The notes beneath the pieces were generated by a model that was given only the letters and a program-made list of their open reading frames with translations, was not told where the DNA came from and did not search any database. This document shows positions 1 through 10,989 of a stretch of DNA of 64,000 bases, one piece after another. Made by a program: the position numbers and the translations under genes. Where the stretch lies: contig CANTUQ010000037.1 of the NCBI GenBank assembly GCA_947683425.1, positions 2,108,001 to 2,172,000 of the forward strand. Reading direction: 5' to 3'. The stretch is from Excoecaria cochinchinensis (lineage: Eukaryota; Streptophyta; Magnoliopsida; Malpighiales; Euphorbiaceae). Position 1 is the stretch's first letter. Every line of letters starts with the position of its first letter.

Positions 1-534
1 TGAATATCATGATTTCGTCTTTAGTGCGGCAAATTTTTTTTTCTATCAGTAACTTGGTTATAATTTCATCAAAAATATATTAGAAATTGCAGTATAAATA
101 ATTTTTTTAATAGTGTAATATGCTACAATAGCTAAATAAAAGATAAAAAAAAAATACACAATGTTAGTTAAAGTAATTAGATAATTAACTAAACAACAAT
201 AAAATTTATTTAAGTCTTTGGAAGGAAAAGAATAAATTGTTGGATATAATAATTACAAATTCAAAAGTTAAAGATTTCTTGTTTTTTTTTTTAATCAAGA
301 AATGTTATTAAGCAAAGCAAAAAGAAATAAAACTAAAAAAGAGACTAACTCAAAATAATAGACTTTTTCATTACATACAAATTAAAATTCTTTATATCAA
401 GTAGGGTTGTTCAGCTTTTGGGTCAAACCGACCAAACCAGAAAAATACGGTTTTGGTGGTTTTTTAGTCGGGTTGGTCGGTTTTTTTTTTTAATTTAAAG
501 GTTACGTCGAGTTATGAGATAAATAGTCGGTTTT
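1..534. other. AT-rich intergenic DNA with a possible hAT-type terminus
   Basis: No gene is visible here. From 402 the sequence reads TAGGGTTGTTCAG and is followed by GGTTGGTCGG- and AAACCGACC-type motifs. These resemble the ends of the hAT-type elements seen at 29721 and 61033, which begin TAGG(A/G)GTG. I could not find a matching opposite end nearby, so this may be a truncated element. Confidence 0.25.
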
Positions 535-535
535 T

Positions 536-760
536 TGCTAAACCGACCATTTTCTTCTTCATCTCGATATCGTACTCTCTGCCTCTACCTCGCTCTCTCT
601 GTTCTGCCTCTATTTCACTCTCACTCTCTCTTTGTCTCGATCTCTCTCTATCTCTATCTCGATCTTTCTCTATCTCTCTGTCCCAATTTTGCTCTCTCCT
701 CAATCTCGCTCTCGCTCTATATATCGGTCTCACTCTCCCTCACTCGGTTTTGTGCCATCA
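536..760. other. CT-rich, leader-like tract
   Basis: The plus strand is a run of CTCTCT- and TATCTC-type pyrimidine repeats ending near CAACCAG followed by GTATGC at 766, which could be a splice donor. Such tracts are common in plant 5' leaders, and candidate downstream pieces lie at 1505 and 2567. The long open frames across it, on both strands, are low-complexity artefacts and are not called as genes. Confidence 0.3.
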
Positions 761-1504
761 ACCAGGTATGCTGTTTTTTGCCATTTTCAGTTGATGTTTC
801 TTTGCTCGAGATCTAGATTTAAAGATTGATTTTGATTTTGATTTATCTAAAACTAGATCTAGATTTGTCATTAATTTCTCCTCGATTTTGATTTTCCTAA
901 TCGAGATCTAGCTTTATATATTCTGCTATCAAATCTCCTTGGTATGTCCATAATATCCTGTCTTTATGCTTATGACCTTAATTATTTTTGGGCTCAACAT
1001 GCGTTTGTGTTATGGCTTACATTTGTTTTGGGTTCAATTTGGTATTGAGCTAGATGCTTCTTGTGATATATATGATTTATCTGTAATTTTGGCTGCTGAT
1101 TTATGAATTTAAGTTGTCCAATTAAATTGGACTGTAAAAAGCTTCTCGGTTACCAATTAAATTGGAATTTTAGGTGCTCTTGCTTCTTGAAAAATACACT
1201 GTCATTGATTATTTAAAGCTAGCAAGAGTAGTAGAATTGAAAAAATAAAAGAATATGCATATGTGATGTAGAATTGAGTCAATGCGGCATCATCAATCAT
1301 TCATTAAGTTGGATTTATTGGATTTATTCTTGCATAGAATAATTGTGAACAAAATTACTTAATAATTACTTAATAATTCTTTTCTTTCTTGGTCTGCTGG
1401 TGCATATTTTTGAAGAAAAGAAAATGTTTTGTTCTTATTCTTCTTACATGGTGCCCGTATGCACCATTACTTAATTATACTGGTTCTGGCAATTATTAAT
1501 GAAA

Positions 1505-1568
1505 ATGGGGATGCAGGTGGGTTTTTGGCTGCTCATCATATGTGCTCTGTCAGTTCTTGGATCTGCAG
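1505..1568 (+). other. possible signal-peptide exon
   Basis: An ATG at 1505 opens a 21-residue hydrophobic stretch (MGMQVGFWLLIICALSVLGS and one more Ala), and the open stretch ends at a good donor (TCTGCAG then GTAATG). This looks like a first coding exon encoding a secretory signal peptide. I found no convincing next exon, so the parent gene is unknown. It could also be chance. The surrounding 830-2560 shows nothing else that I recognise. Confidence 0.25.
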
Positions 1569-2566
1569 GTAATGGGTTTTGATCTTTTAGTTCTTTGGTT
1601 GGGTTTATGATTCTTGAATTTTGTAGAATTTGAGGATCTGGGTTTTGCAGAATAGGTGTTTGTTTCTACAATCAACAAAAGTTTTGCATTTCTTTGATAG
1701 ACATGCATTTTCTATGGAACTCTGTTTTAATGATTTCATGAATTCCCATCACTTAATTGCAATCGAATTTTAAATATCAACTAATTTGCAGTTTCTTTTT
1801 CCAAATCTAGAATTTACCTCCTAATTTAGTATCTTTAAGCTTAAATTAAAATTATGAAGCTTCATTTACATTTTTTCATAAAATGCTTTAGCCATTGGTT
1901 TTTATCATGATTATACCTGATTCAGTAATCTCTTATACAGCATTGGATTGGGTGCATAACAGTTCTGAGCTGGAAATTTACATGATATAAAGTTATTGAC
2001 TGAGTTGGTTGACCTTGCTTAATATTGTAAAAGTTGCTTAATATTATAATAGTACTTGAACAGTATTTCATCCTCCTAAATTGTATTCCTGAGCATTTTT
2101 ATTGGACGATATGCATAACTCTTACTGAATAGTTTTCATTGGTGATACTGATTTAGCTTTTACATGTAGGTATGATCTTCTAGACATCTGTACTAGTGGT
2201 CCAAAAGAGAAGTTGGATTCAACTGTCATAAGCTAGGTACTCTTTTTTTGGCCTTGCAACTTTTATCTTGTACTTAATTTCCTTGGCAATAATCTATGGC
2301 CATCGTCATAAGAAGGGGCATCATGATGTACAATATATATAGTTCTGAAAGGGTTAAGCTCAAAGAAGAGGTGACAATTTAACATATTATATTGATTGTA
2401 TGCCTTGCACTTCTCTGGGCCTGCTGATAACAAAAACCTATTATTGATGGTATAATTTCTCCATTGGTATTTTGAACCATTGAGCTTTGTTAAATGATTT
2501 TAAGTTACAATATATATTCTATGTCGGCCTTTAAGTCTGTTAATCCTTTTTCTTAGTCAAATATCA

Positions 2567-2689
2567 GGAGCATCAAGTGGCATTGGAGTAGAGACACCAA
2601 GAGTTCTTGCATTGAGAGGTGTTCATGTGGTTATGGCAGTAAGAAATGCAAATGCTGGTGCAAATGTCAAAGAACTTTTGCGACTGTAA
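2567..2689 (+). pseudogene. short-chain dehydrogenase (TIC32/retinol dehydrogenase-like) fragment
   Basis: Forty codons read GASSGIG, then ETPRVLALRGVHVVMAVRN, before a stop at 2687. GASSGIG is the glycine-rich NAD(P)-binding loop of classical short-chain dehydrogenases, and the rest matches the second strand-helix of the plant TIC32/WW-oxidoreductase-like subgroup. A splice acceptor (ATATCAG) lies directly before it, as at the start of exon 2 in that family. A full enzyme has about 300 residues. Here the catalytic Tyr-x-x-x-Lys and everything after the first 40 residues are missing, and the last residues (LLRL) do not fit the family. I read it as a gene fragment, not a functional enzyme. Confidence 0.7.
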
Positions 2690-3259
2690 TATGTTATATA
2701 ATATAAAGATAAATGGTTAATCTTTATTTTATGGTAGTTTATTGAGCTAAATAGTTGATTTAATGGTCTATCTAATATAGTATATGCCAATGTTCAATTT
2801 ATGTGTGTTTTTAGCTTTGAGTGTGCATGACATGTGAAGAAATAAATTATGGATAATTGTTAAATTTTTTGGACAATTATTAATTTTATGGACAATTGTT
2901 AATTTTATTAATTAAGTAATTAATCCCAAACTAAAATCCATTATGATCACAGCGAAACAACACAAAAATAGCAGTATGTGATTGATGTTTTAAGCAGGAA
3001 ATATAACTGATCTGTTTTTGCTGAAACTAACTGAAAGGTTTTTTTTTTTAATTACTCTTCTTTTTGGAAGTTTTAAACTTTTAATTACTCTTCAAATTAT
3101 ATTTTTAATTAAAGATTTACCTTTCTTTTTATTGTCTTATCTTTTACCTTTTCCATTCATTACATGATATGTGTATATTTCATAAATTATAGAATCACAT
3201 GTTTTAATTCATTTGCATCACATATCATAGAATGAACGGAAAATTAGTTTTTTTTTCTA
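2690..3259. other. AT-rich intergenic DNA, no gene seen
   Basis: The stretch contains short A/T-rich repeats such as GGACAATTGTTAATTTTA but no open frame, RNA gene or element ends that I can support. Confidence 0.4.
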
Positions 3260-4190
3260 AATAAGTTTTTCTACTTTGGACATGATTAGCATCCTGTAAA
3301 GTGGATGCAAGTGTATCCCCGTGTGATTGATCTTTTGTAATTGATAACACAGCAAATATCATTTGCTTAAAGGCCCATCCAGCCGGCCCACTCAACTGGC
3401 AAGGTCCAAGGCCTAACAACCCAGAGTAGCTGATACGAGCTTCCAGGCAGTGCACAAGCCCGATCGGCTGATGTGACCTCCAGTCCCATCAGCCGCCTGA
3501 CACAAGGCAGCGCCTATGCCTACCACCTGCTCCCTTTCATGTCGCCGAATACCTACTCTGACAGCCAGTAATCACTCCCCAGGCACTCAAGTGCCCCTCA
3601 ATCATCTCATATAAATAGCCCAGCCAACGATGGCACCAGATATTGAATCCGAGACTTTCTCTCTCTAAAGCACATTCTCTCTCTAAGCTACTAACTTAAG
3701 CTTTGGAGTGCTCACGCCTGGTCCGACCGGGCTCTTCTTATTGCAGGTCTTCTCATCTGATCGGATTGCTTTCTCTCCTTCAGATAAAGACGTTTTTAAC
3801 TTTATCATTTGGTGCTTTCATTGAGAGACGAAGGGTACGAGGGCCAGCGCCCAAAGCGGCCAGATCAGAAACGGCTTTATCATTTGGTGCTTTCGTTGAG
3901 AGACGAAGGGTACAAGGGCTAGCGCCCAAAGCGGCCAGGCCCGAAGACGCCCTGAAGACCTCTTCGGGAGGAGGAATAGTGATAGCAATGCTATCATCCA
4001 ATCCCACATCGGCTGGAGATGAGATTGAAGTGGATCTTATAAGGCCATGGACACCATCTCCCTGCATAGGCCTTTTGGGGCAAAGCCCCAAAAATAAAAC
4101 TGTGATGGCTCCGGCCCAAAGCAGACAATATATGCAGTGCCCGGCGTACCTCCCGATAAAGTCAGAAATGGCTTTATCAGTAATTAATTT
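3260..4190 (+). mobile_element. LTR-retrotransposon relic (LTR end plus leader)
   Basis: This GC-richer block contrasts sharply with its flanks. It has a TATA-like TATAAATAG at 3610, a CT-rich stretch and a GTCCGACCGGGCTCTTCTT segment. It then passes into ATTTGGTGCTTTCATTGAGA, typical of the end of an LTR and start of the internal leader in plant Ty3/Gypsy-type elements. No second LTR and no coding domain is present, and exact ends are not defined. The open frames at 3703-4224 run through this non-coding leader and are not genes. A fragment reading ATCCCACATCGGCTGG near 4000 suggests a second LTR-type piece joined on. Confidence 0.5.
3801..3950 (+). repeat. two tandem 75-bp copies of the LTR/leader junction
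   Basis: The 75-bp unit starting TTTATCATTTGGTGCTTT is present at 3801-3875 and again at 3876-3950, with a handful of substitutions between the copies (for example CATTGAGAG versus CGTTGAGAG). A related fragment (GTCAGAAATGGCTTTATCAG) recurs near 4160, so the same short homology may have been used at more than one break. Confidence 0.75.
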
Positions 4191-4195
4191 TGGCA

Positions 4196-4628
4196 AATGC
4201 GATTTTCAATTTCTGAATTTTTAAAGTTTTCTATATTGGATAGTTTTTTATTAGTTTTTATACTTTAATATATTATAATACGTGGTTTCTCATAAACGGA
4301 ACTGATATTTCAATTACTATTAAAAAACTAGTCATTTTTTTTTTTGCTAACGGATCCAATATGAAAAATTTTAAAAGTTCAGATACCCAATATAAAAAAT
4401 TTTAAAAATTCAGGAACCCAATATAAAATATTTTAAAAGTTTAGCAATCCAATCGAAAATTGATTTGCCAGTATGACGCGCCATTAATTGAGATTAAAAC
4501 ACATGTGCATTAGTTCTGTTAATGAGCTATTGTGTCTTATCTCGTATTAAAGTATAAAAATCTAATAAGCATTTTTTAAAGCGATTTAATGTAAAAAAAT
4601 TTTAAAATTCAAGAACTTGAAAGTGTCT
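4196..4628. repeat. inverted-repeat element, probable MITE
   Basis: The left arm (TTTTCAATTTCTGAATTTTT, then TTTTTATACTTTAATA) and the reverse complement of the right arm (CTTTCAAGTTCTTGAATTTT, then TTTTTATACTTTAATA) match over about 65 bases with differences. The interior has further AATATAAAAAATTTTAAAA repeats. No clean target duplication was found, so the superfamily is undetermined. Confidence 0.4.
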
Positions 4629-5279
4629 TTCACCATTAAATTTTACTGTTTTTGACATAACAAGTATTTTTTTAAAAATAAAAATAAAAATTGACAAAAA
4701 AAAGGTTAATTTCAAAAATTTCAAACTTACCAAAATTATATGAGAAGTTAATTTGGTTGGTGTAGAGAAAATTTCTCATTGACTCAATATGCTAAATTAG
4801 CATACCAACTTGATTTATTGGTCCAGTGTAAGCAAAAATACCGCATTCTGAATTTTTCAATTGAGTAATTATTGTTTTGAAGTTGGATTGTTTTACATAG
4901 ATTATTGATTATATTATATCTGAATAATGAAAATGTAAAAAATTGTATGTATATACAACAAGTGTTGAAAATTACCTGCAATTTAAACGGTCTAAAATCT
5001 AATTGCTTTTTCAATTAATCAGGATTTGTATCTCATCCACCTTGATCTAAAGATATGCTAATAAATAAAATAAAATAAAATAAAGAGTAGAATGACCAAG
5101 TCAACTAAAATTAGGAGGCATTTTCGCATACAGCTAGGTTGAGAGGAATTTAGATTTTCAATCATTCATTTAAAACAAACATAATTTCAAAAATTAACCG
5201 TTTCTTTTATCTCTTCCACCTAAAAAGCTTGAAGAATCCAAATCCCAATTCAAGAATTAAAACAAAAATTAAAAACGAG
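4629..5279. promoter_or_regulatory. upstream region of the clathrin assembly gene
   Basis: AT-rich DNA with no coding signal. The last 120 bases or so before the ATG at 5280 probably hold the 5' leader. I cannot point to a clear TATA box or other specific element. Confidence 0.3.
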
Positions 5280-6887
5280 ATGCCAAGCAAGTTCAGGAAG
5301 GCAATTGGGGCAGTGAAAGATCAAACAAGCATTAGTATCGCGAAGGTGTATACAAATAATGGTACAAAATCAAATATCGAAGTGATAGTGTTAAAGGCCA
5401 CAAGGCATGACGAGGTACCTGTGGATGACAGATATGTTAAAGAATTGCTGAATTTGATCTATTCTAACAAAGTTCATGCTGCTGCTTGTGCTCAAGTCAT
5501 TGGCAAAAGAATTGGCAAAACTCGGAATTGGATTGTTGCTCTTAAATCCTTAATGCTTGTTTTCAGAATTTTACAAGATGGTGATCCTTATTTCCCAAGA
5601 GAAATCCACCATGCAATGAAGAGAGGTGCTAAGATTTTAAATCTTTCCACTTTCAGAGATGACTCCCATTCTAGCCCTTGGGATTATACTGCTTTTGTCA
5701 GGACTTTTGCTCTTTATCTCGACGAAAGATTAGATTGCTTTCTTAAGTCCAAACTCCGAGGAAAGTTCAGTAAGCGATACACTCATCATCAAACTCATAT
5801 TTATGAAATGAAGCCTACAGTTTTGGTTGATAAGATATGTTATTGGCAGAAATTGCTGGATAGGGCTATGGGGACTAGGCCGACAGGGAGTGCCAAGACC
5901 AGCAAATTACTGAAGATTTCTTTGTATGCAGTTGCCGAAGAAAGTTTTGATCTTTACCGCGACATTTCTGATGGGCTAGCACTGCTTTTAGATAGTTTCT
6001 TTCATTTACAATACGAGCTTTGTGTGAGTTCTTTTCAGCTATGCGTAAAGGCTTCGAAACAATTCGAAGAACTTAGCAGCTTCTATGATATGTGTAAAAG
6101 CATTGGCGTGGGAAGAACATCTGAGTATCCGAGCGTGCAGAAGATATCAGAAGAGCTTATAGAAACATTGAAAGAGTTCTTAAAAGATCAAGCTTCGTTC
6201 CCTACTCATCATGGAGATAGATTTTCCGAGGGAGGATCTGAAATTCGCAGCTACCACTCGACCTCCTTGGACGATCTTATGAGTTCCACAGATGTTGGCA
6301 CTAGCCGTTCTACTTCTATGGATTGTTATATCGAGCAACTGGGATCTGAAACGGCTACCGAACAAGGAACATTAAGTGGAGCTAATAGCAATTTAGATCT
6401 TGTATCCCTGGAGGACTGGCCTCCAGAAGACGCTAAAGAACAAGAACAAGGTAATTGTTGGGAGATTGTTTTAGCAGAAACAGCAAATCAAGAATCAGAA
6501 AATGCTCTGAGTAACAGTTTGTTTGATCAAGTTTCGATGCCAGAGCGTAAATATAATCCATTTCTTGAAGATAATCTTGATATGCCGGTTCTTGAAATGA
6601 ATGAAGATGATATGCAGATTGTTGCAATAACGAGCAACGATCAAAGAGTGTTTCCATTAGACGATTTGTTTGTGGTGACACCTACATTTCAGGCAAATCC
6701 AACATTTAGCGTGAAGGAACATGAAGATCAAACACCGGCATCGCCTATATTAACTGAAGATGATCCCTTTGCGCCCACTGATACTCAACAATTTACTACT
6801 GGTTTTAAGGATCAACAGATTTTGATGCATGAGCAGCAGTTGTGGTTGCAGAACCAGGATAAGATTATAGCAAAGAATATGGCTTGA
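5280..6887 (+). CDS. putative clathrin assembly protein (ANTH/AP180 N-terminal homology)
   Basis: An intact single exon of 535 codons. I start at the ATG at 5280 (MPSKFRKAIGAVKDQTSISI), the usual N-terminus of this family; the frame is open upstream but without another ATG. Residues of about 20-290 form the ANTH domain: VLKATRHDEVPVDDRYVKEL, the NWIVALKSLMLVFRIL helix, the DYTAFVRTFALYLDERLD segment, and an LYRDISDGLALLLD helix. Such domains bind PtdIns(4,5)P2 and clathrin at the plasma membrane or trans-Golgi and help build coated vesicles. The C-terminal half is acidic and low in structure, with NPF (NPFLEDN) and DPF (DPFAPT) peptides of the kind that bind adaptor and EH-domain partners. 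Plant members are 500-650 residues, so the length fits. No defect is seen. Which subgroup member it is cannot be fixed without a tree. Confidence 0.93.
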   Translation: MPSKFRKAIGAVKDQTSISIAKVYTNNGTKSNIEVIVLKATRHDEVPVDDRYVKELLNLIYSNKVHAAACAQVIGKRIGKTRNWIVALKSLMLVFRILQDGDPYFPREIHHAMKRGAKILNLSTFRDDSHSSPWDYTAFVRTFALYLDERLDCFLKSKLRGKFSKRYTHHQTHIYEMKPTVLVDKICYWQKLLDRAMGTRPTGSAKTSKLLKISLYAVAEESFDLYRDISDGLALLLDSFFHLQYELCVSSFQLCVKASKQFEELSSFYDMCKSIGVGRTSEYPSVQKISEELIETLKEFLKDQASFPTHHGDRFSEGGSEIRSYHSTSLDDLMSSTDVGTSRSTSMDCYIEQLGSETATEQGTLSGANSNLDLVSLEDWPPEDAKEQEQGNCWEIVLAETANQESENALSNSLFDQVSMPERKYNPFLEDNLDMPVLEMNEDDMQIVAITSNDQRVFPLDDLFVVTPTFQANPTFSVKEHEDQTPASPILTEDDPFAPTDTQQFTTGFKDQQILMHEQQLWLQNQDKIIAKNMA

Positions 6888-7003
6888 TATTTTTTTTTAA
6901 ATTAAAAAAATTGTTGGGTCTTGTAAATTTTTATCACATTGTAATTATTCACGGATTTTTATTGCACGTACAAATTAGTTTATTTGTAATAATACTCAAC
7001 TTT

Positions 7004-7009
7004 AATAAA
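7004..7009 (+). terminator. candidate poly(A) signal of the clathrin assembly gene
   Basis: AATAAA lies about 117 bases after the stop codon in an AT-rich, T-rich 3' region, a normal place for a plant near-upstream polyadenylation element. Confidence 0.45.
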
Positions 7010-7820
7010 AAATTTATGTAGCATTTTTGAAATATTTGAAATTGAGGTAACTCGTAAAATCAATGTTTTAGTGCGGATTTATAATTTTTTATCAGAGTAA
7101 TTTTAATTATAATATTTTAAAAATTAAATTATTTTTATGGGAAATTATTGGTCAGATATAAATACAGTGGTATGATATAAATTCGGATTAGTTTGAAAAA
7201 CAAAAAAGGAAATTACACAAAATGTCACCTTTTTAAGTTTTATTTAAAAAATACAACTTTTAAAATTTTTCTTTCATAATTATACATTTTTTTAAATATA
7301 TTTCATAAATAGGAAACCAACAAAGCCCTCCAATGCTCCCTCGTATGTCTCATTCTCCCTCTCTTCTCTCACTACCTCTTTCACTCACTGTCAGAAGCAG
7401 CACTTCTCTCTGTTCGATCAATATCTCAATCTCCATTATTGTTTACCAAACAAATTTGATAGTGTTTCATCTATTCCCTTCTTTAATTAAATAAATAAAA
7501 AGATTTCTTTCTCTATCTCTTCCTCAATTTAATTCTCCTCTCCTGGGTTTACAGTATTTTTTTAATATATATACTTGACGGTTTTGATTTCATCAATGGC
7601 GTAAACCCATGTGCTCTGTTGTTTCTTTCCTTAGCTTACCCATTAATTCTTTAGTGATGTATTATCTGTTCACCGCTTCATTAATTTCTTCATAATATCT
7701 TTCTCAAGTTTTTAGTCATTAATCATGTCTATTGCTTTTGAGAGGACCTCTCAGAATTCCATTCATCAAATGCCCTCATATTTAGGGGCTTTTTAAGGCG
7801 AAGATCACCGATTTTCGCCT
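7010..7820 (+). promoter_or_regulatory. upstream region and CT-rich leader of the OXS3-like gene
   Basis: AT-rich to about 7320, then a CT-rich leader-like stretch (CTCCCTCTCTTCTCTCACTA and similar) from 7340 to 7560. The ATG of the next gene follows at 7821. No specific promoter motif can be supported. Confidence 0.35.
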
Positions 7821-8707
7821 ATGGAGAGGGGAGAGGAGGAAGATTCTTCTAACTCTTCATCGATCGGGAGGAATAGTAATGCTTCGGATAGGGAAAAGTT
7901 CGGCGATGATTTTGAGGAAGCTCAGGTGCAGAGCTCTTTTAAAGGTCCGTTGGATACTATGGATGCTTTAGAGAATGTTTTGCCTATCAAGTATGTCTCT
8001 TTGAACTATTAATTTTTATGGGGTTTGAGTTTATATTTTGATCCCAATAATTTGTTTAAAGCCTGCAATGTTTTTTTTTTCAATCTGATAAATACTTCAA
8101 ATTTGGTCCTTTCTATTTGTCCTAAACTTATCACGGTTCTTTTTTATTGTGAAGAAAAAAAACGTCTCTGAAGCAGTGTAAGTGTTCTAATAGAGAAGTG
8201 TAGAGAATGTTTAGTAAAAGCCTCATGTCACCAACATTAGTGATGGTGGATTCCATAGCCAATTATTTCAATGAGCTTTACCATTTAGCATATTACTTTT
8301 AACATTGTGGGGATTTAGCCTTTTGTTTTCCGCATGAACTTTCCTAATTGGAAATATGCCTTTTGTTTATGCTTATGCTTTTATGCTTGTTGTTTTGGTA
8401 GCTGTTGTTTTCATAAAGATGGTGGTGTTGTCAATTTTTGGCTTATGATGGATTTTTGGTTTAGATGTTTCTGATCTACCTTTTTCTAACTATACTATTA
8501 CATTGGTTCTAAGATGATTTGCATCATCTTTTCTGAATGTTTCAGGATAGGCATATCAAAGTTTTATAATGGCAAATCAAATCATTCGCAAGTCTAGCAG
8601 ATGCATCTTCTGCTGCCTCTATTAAGGATTTTCAAAGTTGTGGATCTAAAGCTGAACCATTCTTAATGGAATCATTACTCTTAATGGTTAGCTTTTTATT
8701 GAGATGA
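7821..8707 (+). pseudogene. OXIDATIVE STRESS 3 (OXS3)-like gene with a frameshift
   Basis: Exon 1 (7821-7990) encodes an acidic, Ser-rich N-terminus and then GPLDTMDALENVLPIK, the signature of the OXS3-like family of small plant nuclear proteins linked to oxidative and metal stress. The intron runs 7991-8545 (GTATGT...TTTCAG). Exon 2 begins at 8546 and continues with IGISKFYNGKS. One base is then missing near 8577-8583: in frame it hits TAG within seven codons, while the next frame carries the expected SFASLADASSAASIKDF. Conservation fades after that, and the usual lysine-rich C-terminus is not seen. The cleanest reading is a recently broken copy. A sequencing error at the A-run is the alternative. 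Confidence 0.7.
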
Positions 8708-8736
8708 TGACGAATGATTCATTATTTCTTATTTTC

Positions 8737-8848
8737 TTTTCTTTTTGGTTCTCTAGATCAAATTTATTTGTAGTTTAGATATTGAGAGAACGTTTTCTTT
8801 TTGGTTCTTTAGATCAAATTTATTTGTAGTTTAGATATTGAGAGAACT
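8737..8848 (+). repeat. 56-bp tandem duplication
   Basis: A 56-bp unit starting TTTTCTTTTTGGTTCT occurs at 8737-8792 and again at 8793-8848 with only a couple of differences. It is most simply a replication-slippage or repair duplication in non-coding DNA. Confidence 0.85.
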
Positions 8849-10060
8849 GAGTTCAACTGTAACATATGCGGCAACAAATTGATAGCATAATTTGTTGCTT
8901 TTGGTAGATTTTTTTTTTCCTTGAGCCTTTATAGTAGTAGGTTTCTTATTGCCTGATTTCAAGATCAGGAGCTTTCCATTTCAATTGCAGCCAATGGATA
9001 ACAATTCATTTTTCAAGATTAGGGAGCCCAATGTGGATCTTTGGTGGCAAAATGGATTTTAATTCCAAATTTCGTGGGAACCTTCTTATTTTTATGTCTG
9101 AACATTCATTGCCCATTTGTTAGAAGCAAATGTATTCATACTTTAATACATTTCTATAATGGGGTTCCTATGTGTTCCACCTCTTTTGATTTATATCATT
9201 GCCTATCTATAACGAATTATAGATAAAATTTCGTAATACTATCTATGATAAGATACTGTATTTTTGAAAATGCTACTGTTTGTAAGAAAAATTAAATTGT
9301 ATTTTTCCTAAGCTGAAGCTTAAGTCTCCATCAGTGCCAAAAAATTAAATTTCAGCTGCTCTTTTTTTATAAAATACTGTTCTCTCAATACCCACGACTG
9401 TTTGTGCCAATGTACAATTTAAAATCCAAGGAATAAAATAGTAGCATACATGGATCCCGCTACATTAAAGATATCTTGTTGCCTGTTTCTGCAATTCACA
9501 ATCATCCAGCATGAGTTAGAGAGCAAGAGGAAGAAGGTTTGCATATATAAAAATACAACAAATGTGCACTTTGCTACATATCAAAGAAGCCAATGTCCTA
9601 CTCAAAATCTTATCATGCTTAAAAAAATTCCTAATAACAACAAATTGAACTGCAGTAATAAACAAAGCACAATTCCCCCCAATTTAATAAACTTCTATAT
9701 CTTTATTATAATCTTATTGATAAAGCATACATGGAAATAAATCGCTTTCATTTCAAGTGGTTGTCCTAAGTACTTGAATCAGCAGCACCACATTAAAAAA
9801 GCAAAGTTAGATGCCACGAGTTGCCATATCCAAAAAATGATCTAGGCATATCAAGTTTAAGATCCATACCACCAGCAATCCAGAAAATGATCTGGACTTT
9901 ACAATGCAATGCAAAATGGCAAGAATTAAAGCATATAACCACTGTATCTTTATTAAGATCATATATTATTGTACTTTTGCACCTGCAGGACAAAAATTTA
10001 CACCTTCTAATGTACTGCAGGTTGCTCCAACTACCTGAAAAATTCTAATAAATATATATG
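8849..10060. other. intergenic DNA, no gene recognised
   Basis: AT-rich sequence with several short open frames on both strands and no family signature. Minus-strand frames at 9793-9993 could belong to the 3' end of the spliced minus-strand gene described at 10068, but I cannot support a specific exon. Confidence 0.35.
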
Positions 10061-10067
10061 AACTGAC

Positions 10068-10730
10068 TTTTCTATCTTGAGCTTCAAATGCTGAAATAGA
10101 ATGCTGGGCAATACAATCCAACGACTGTAATATGTTTAGAATATTTTGCCCTCTACCCAGAGAATGTACGAGTTCCTGAGAAGTCATAACAAAATTTCAG
10201 CCACAACAAAAAAAGGAAATCATACATCACACAAACAAAATTAGTAAATGCAGATGACTATACAAATAAAGGAACCCACTGAATGAAAAAATACATAACA
10301 CAATAAGTCGGTAGAAAAATCAATATATTTTTATTAAATCAAATTGGCATAAGTGAAAATAAATACCATCAATTACAGATGAACTCTTCAAATACATATG
10401 CTCCCATATAAAGGTTTGCAGGAAGAACTTAAAGAGTGTCAAATCATTAATTTTATGAAACTTACAAATATTCAGAGATATTTTGGCAACATTTGTAAAA
10501 TCAAACTTGGAATGCATAAGCAAATCCAAAAATTTACATCTTCTCGAGTGATGATTTCATTGTGGTTGGGTTTTCAATATGTAATTGAAACTTATAGCCA
10601 GGAGTTTCATTACATTCATCGAATTAAAAGGAAATGACAAAAAGAAAAAGTTAAACCTGATGGAAGTCAGACACGGATTTTAGAAATGTTTGAAATTGAT
10701 TCCAGAATGTGAATGATTTATCTTGTAAAG
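10068..10730 (-). CDS. two joined exons of an unrecognised minus-strand gene (partial)
   Basis: On the minus strand, a candidate exon at 10657-10730 encodes LQDKSFTFWNQFQTFLKSVS then DFHQ and ends at a GT donor. A second exon at 10068-10175 follows a TTCTCAG acceptor and encodes 36 open codons (ELVHSLGRGQNILNILQSLD, then CIAQHSISAFEAQDRK). The join is in phase. The peptide is helical and polar and reads like real protein, but I do not recognise the family. A further candidate exon lies upstream at 13158-13213. Start, end and integrity are unknown. It may be a live gene or a remnant. Confidence 0.4.
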
Positions 10731-10989
10731 CTGATTTTACCAACAGATAATGTTGATCGTGGGATGGCTAGTTGGCTGATTCACTGGAGACAAGAATTAA
10801 AAATATGAATATTCTATTTGGACATCTTCTATTGGCAAGATGGCTTAATTTCATGCAATTTAAGGAACAACCCCATATTGTCCATGCTACTGCATATCAT
10901 TGCCGCATTCTATTGATTCTAAACTATAGAAGGTAGCAGTTTAATTGATGTTTTGTTGTGTCTTAGTTTCATTTCTCGATATCCCACCT

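Noticed and set aside
512..829. Overlapping Ser/Leu- and Arg/Glu-rich frames
   Set aside because: Products of a CTCTCT tract; no domain or codon signal.
3703..4224. A 173-codon frame and a 138-codon antisense frame
   Set aside because: They span LTR leader sequence and its 75-bp duplication; no protein family signature.
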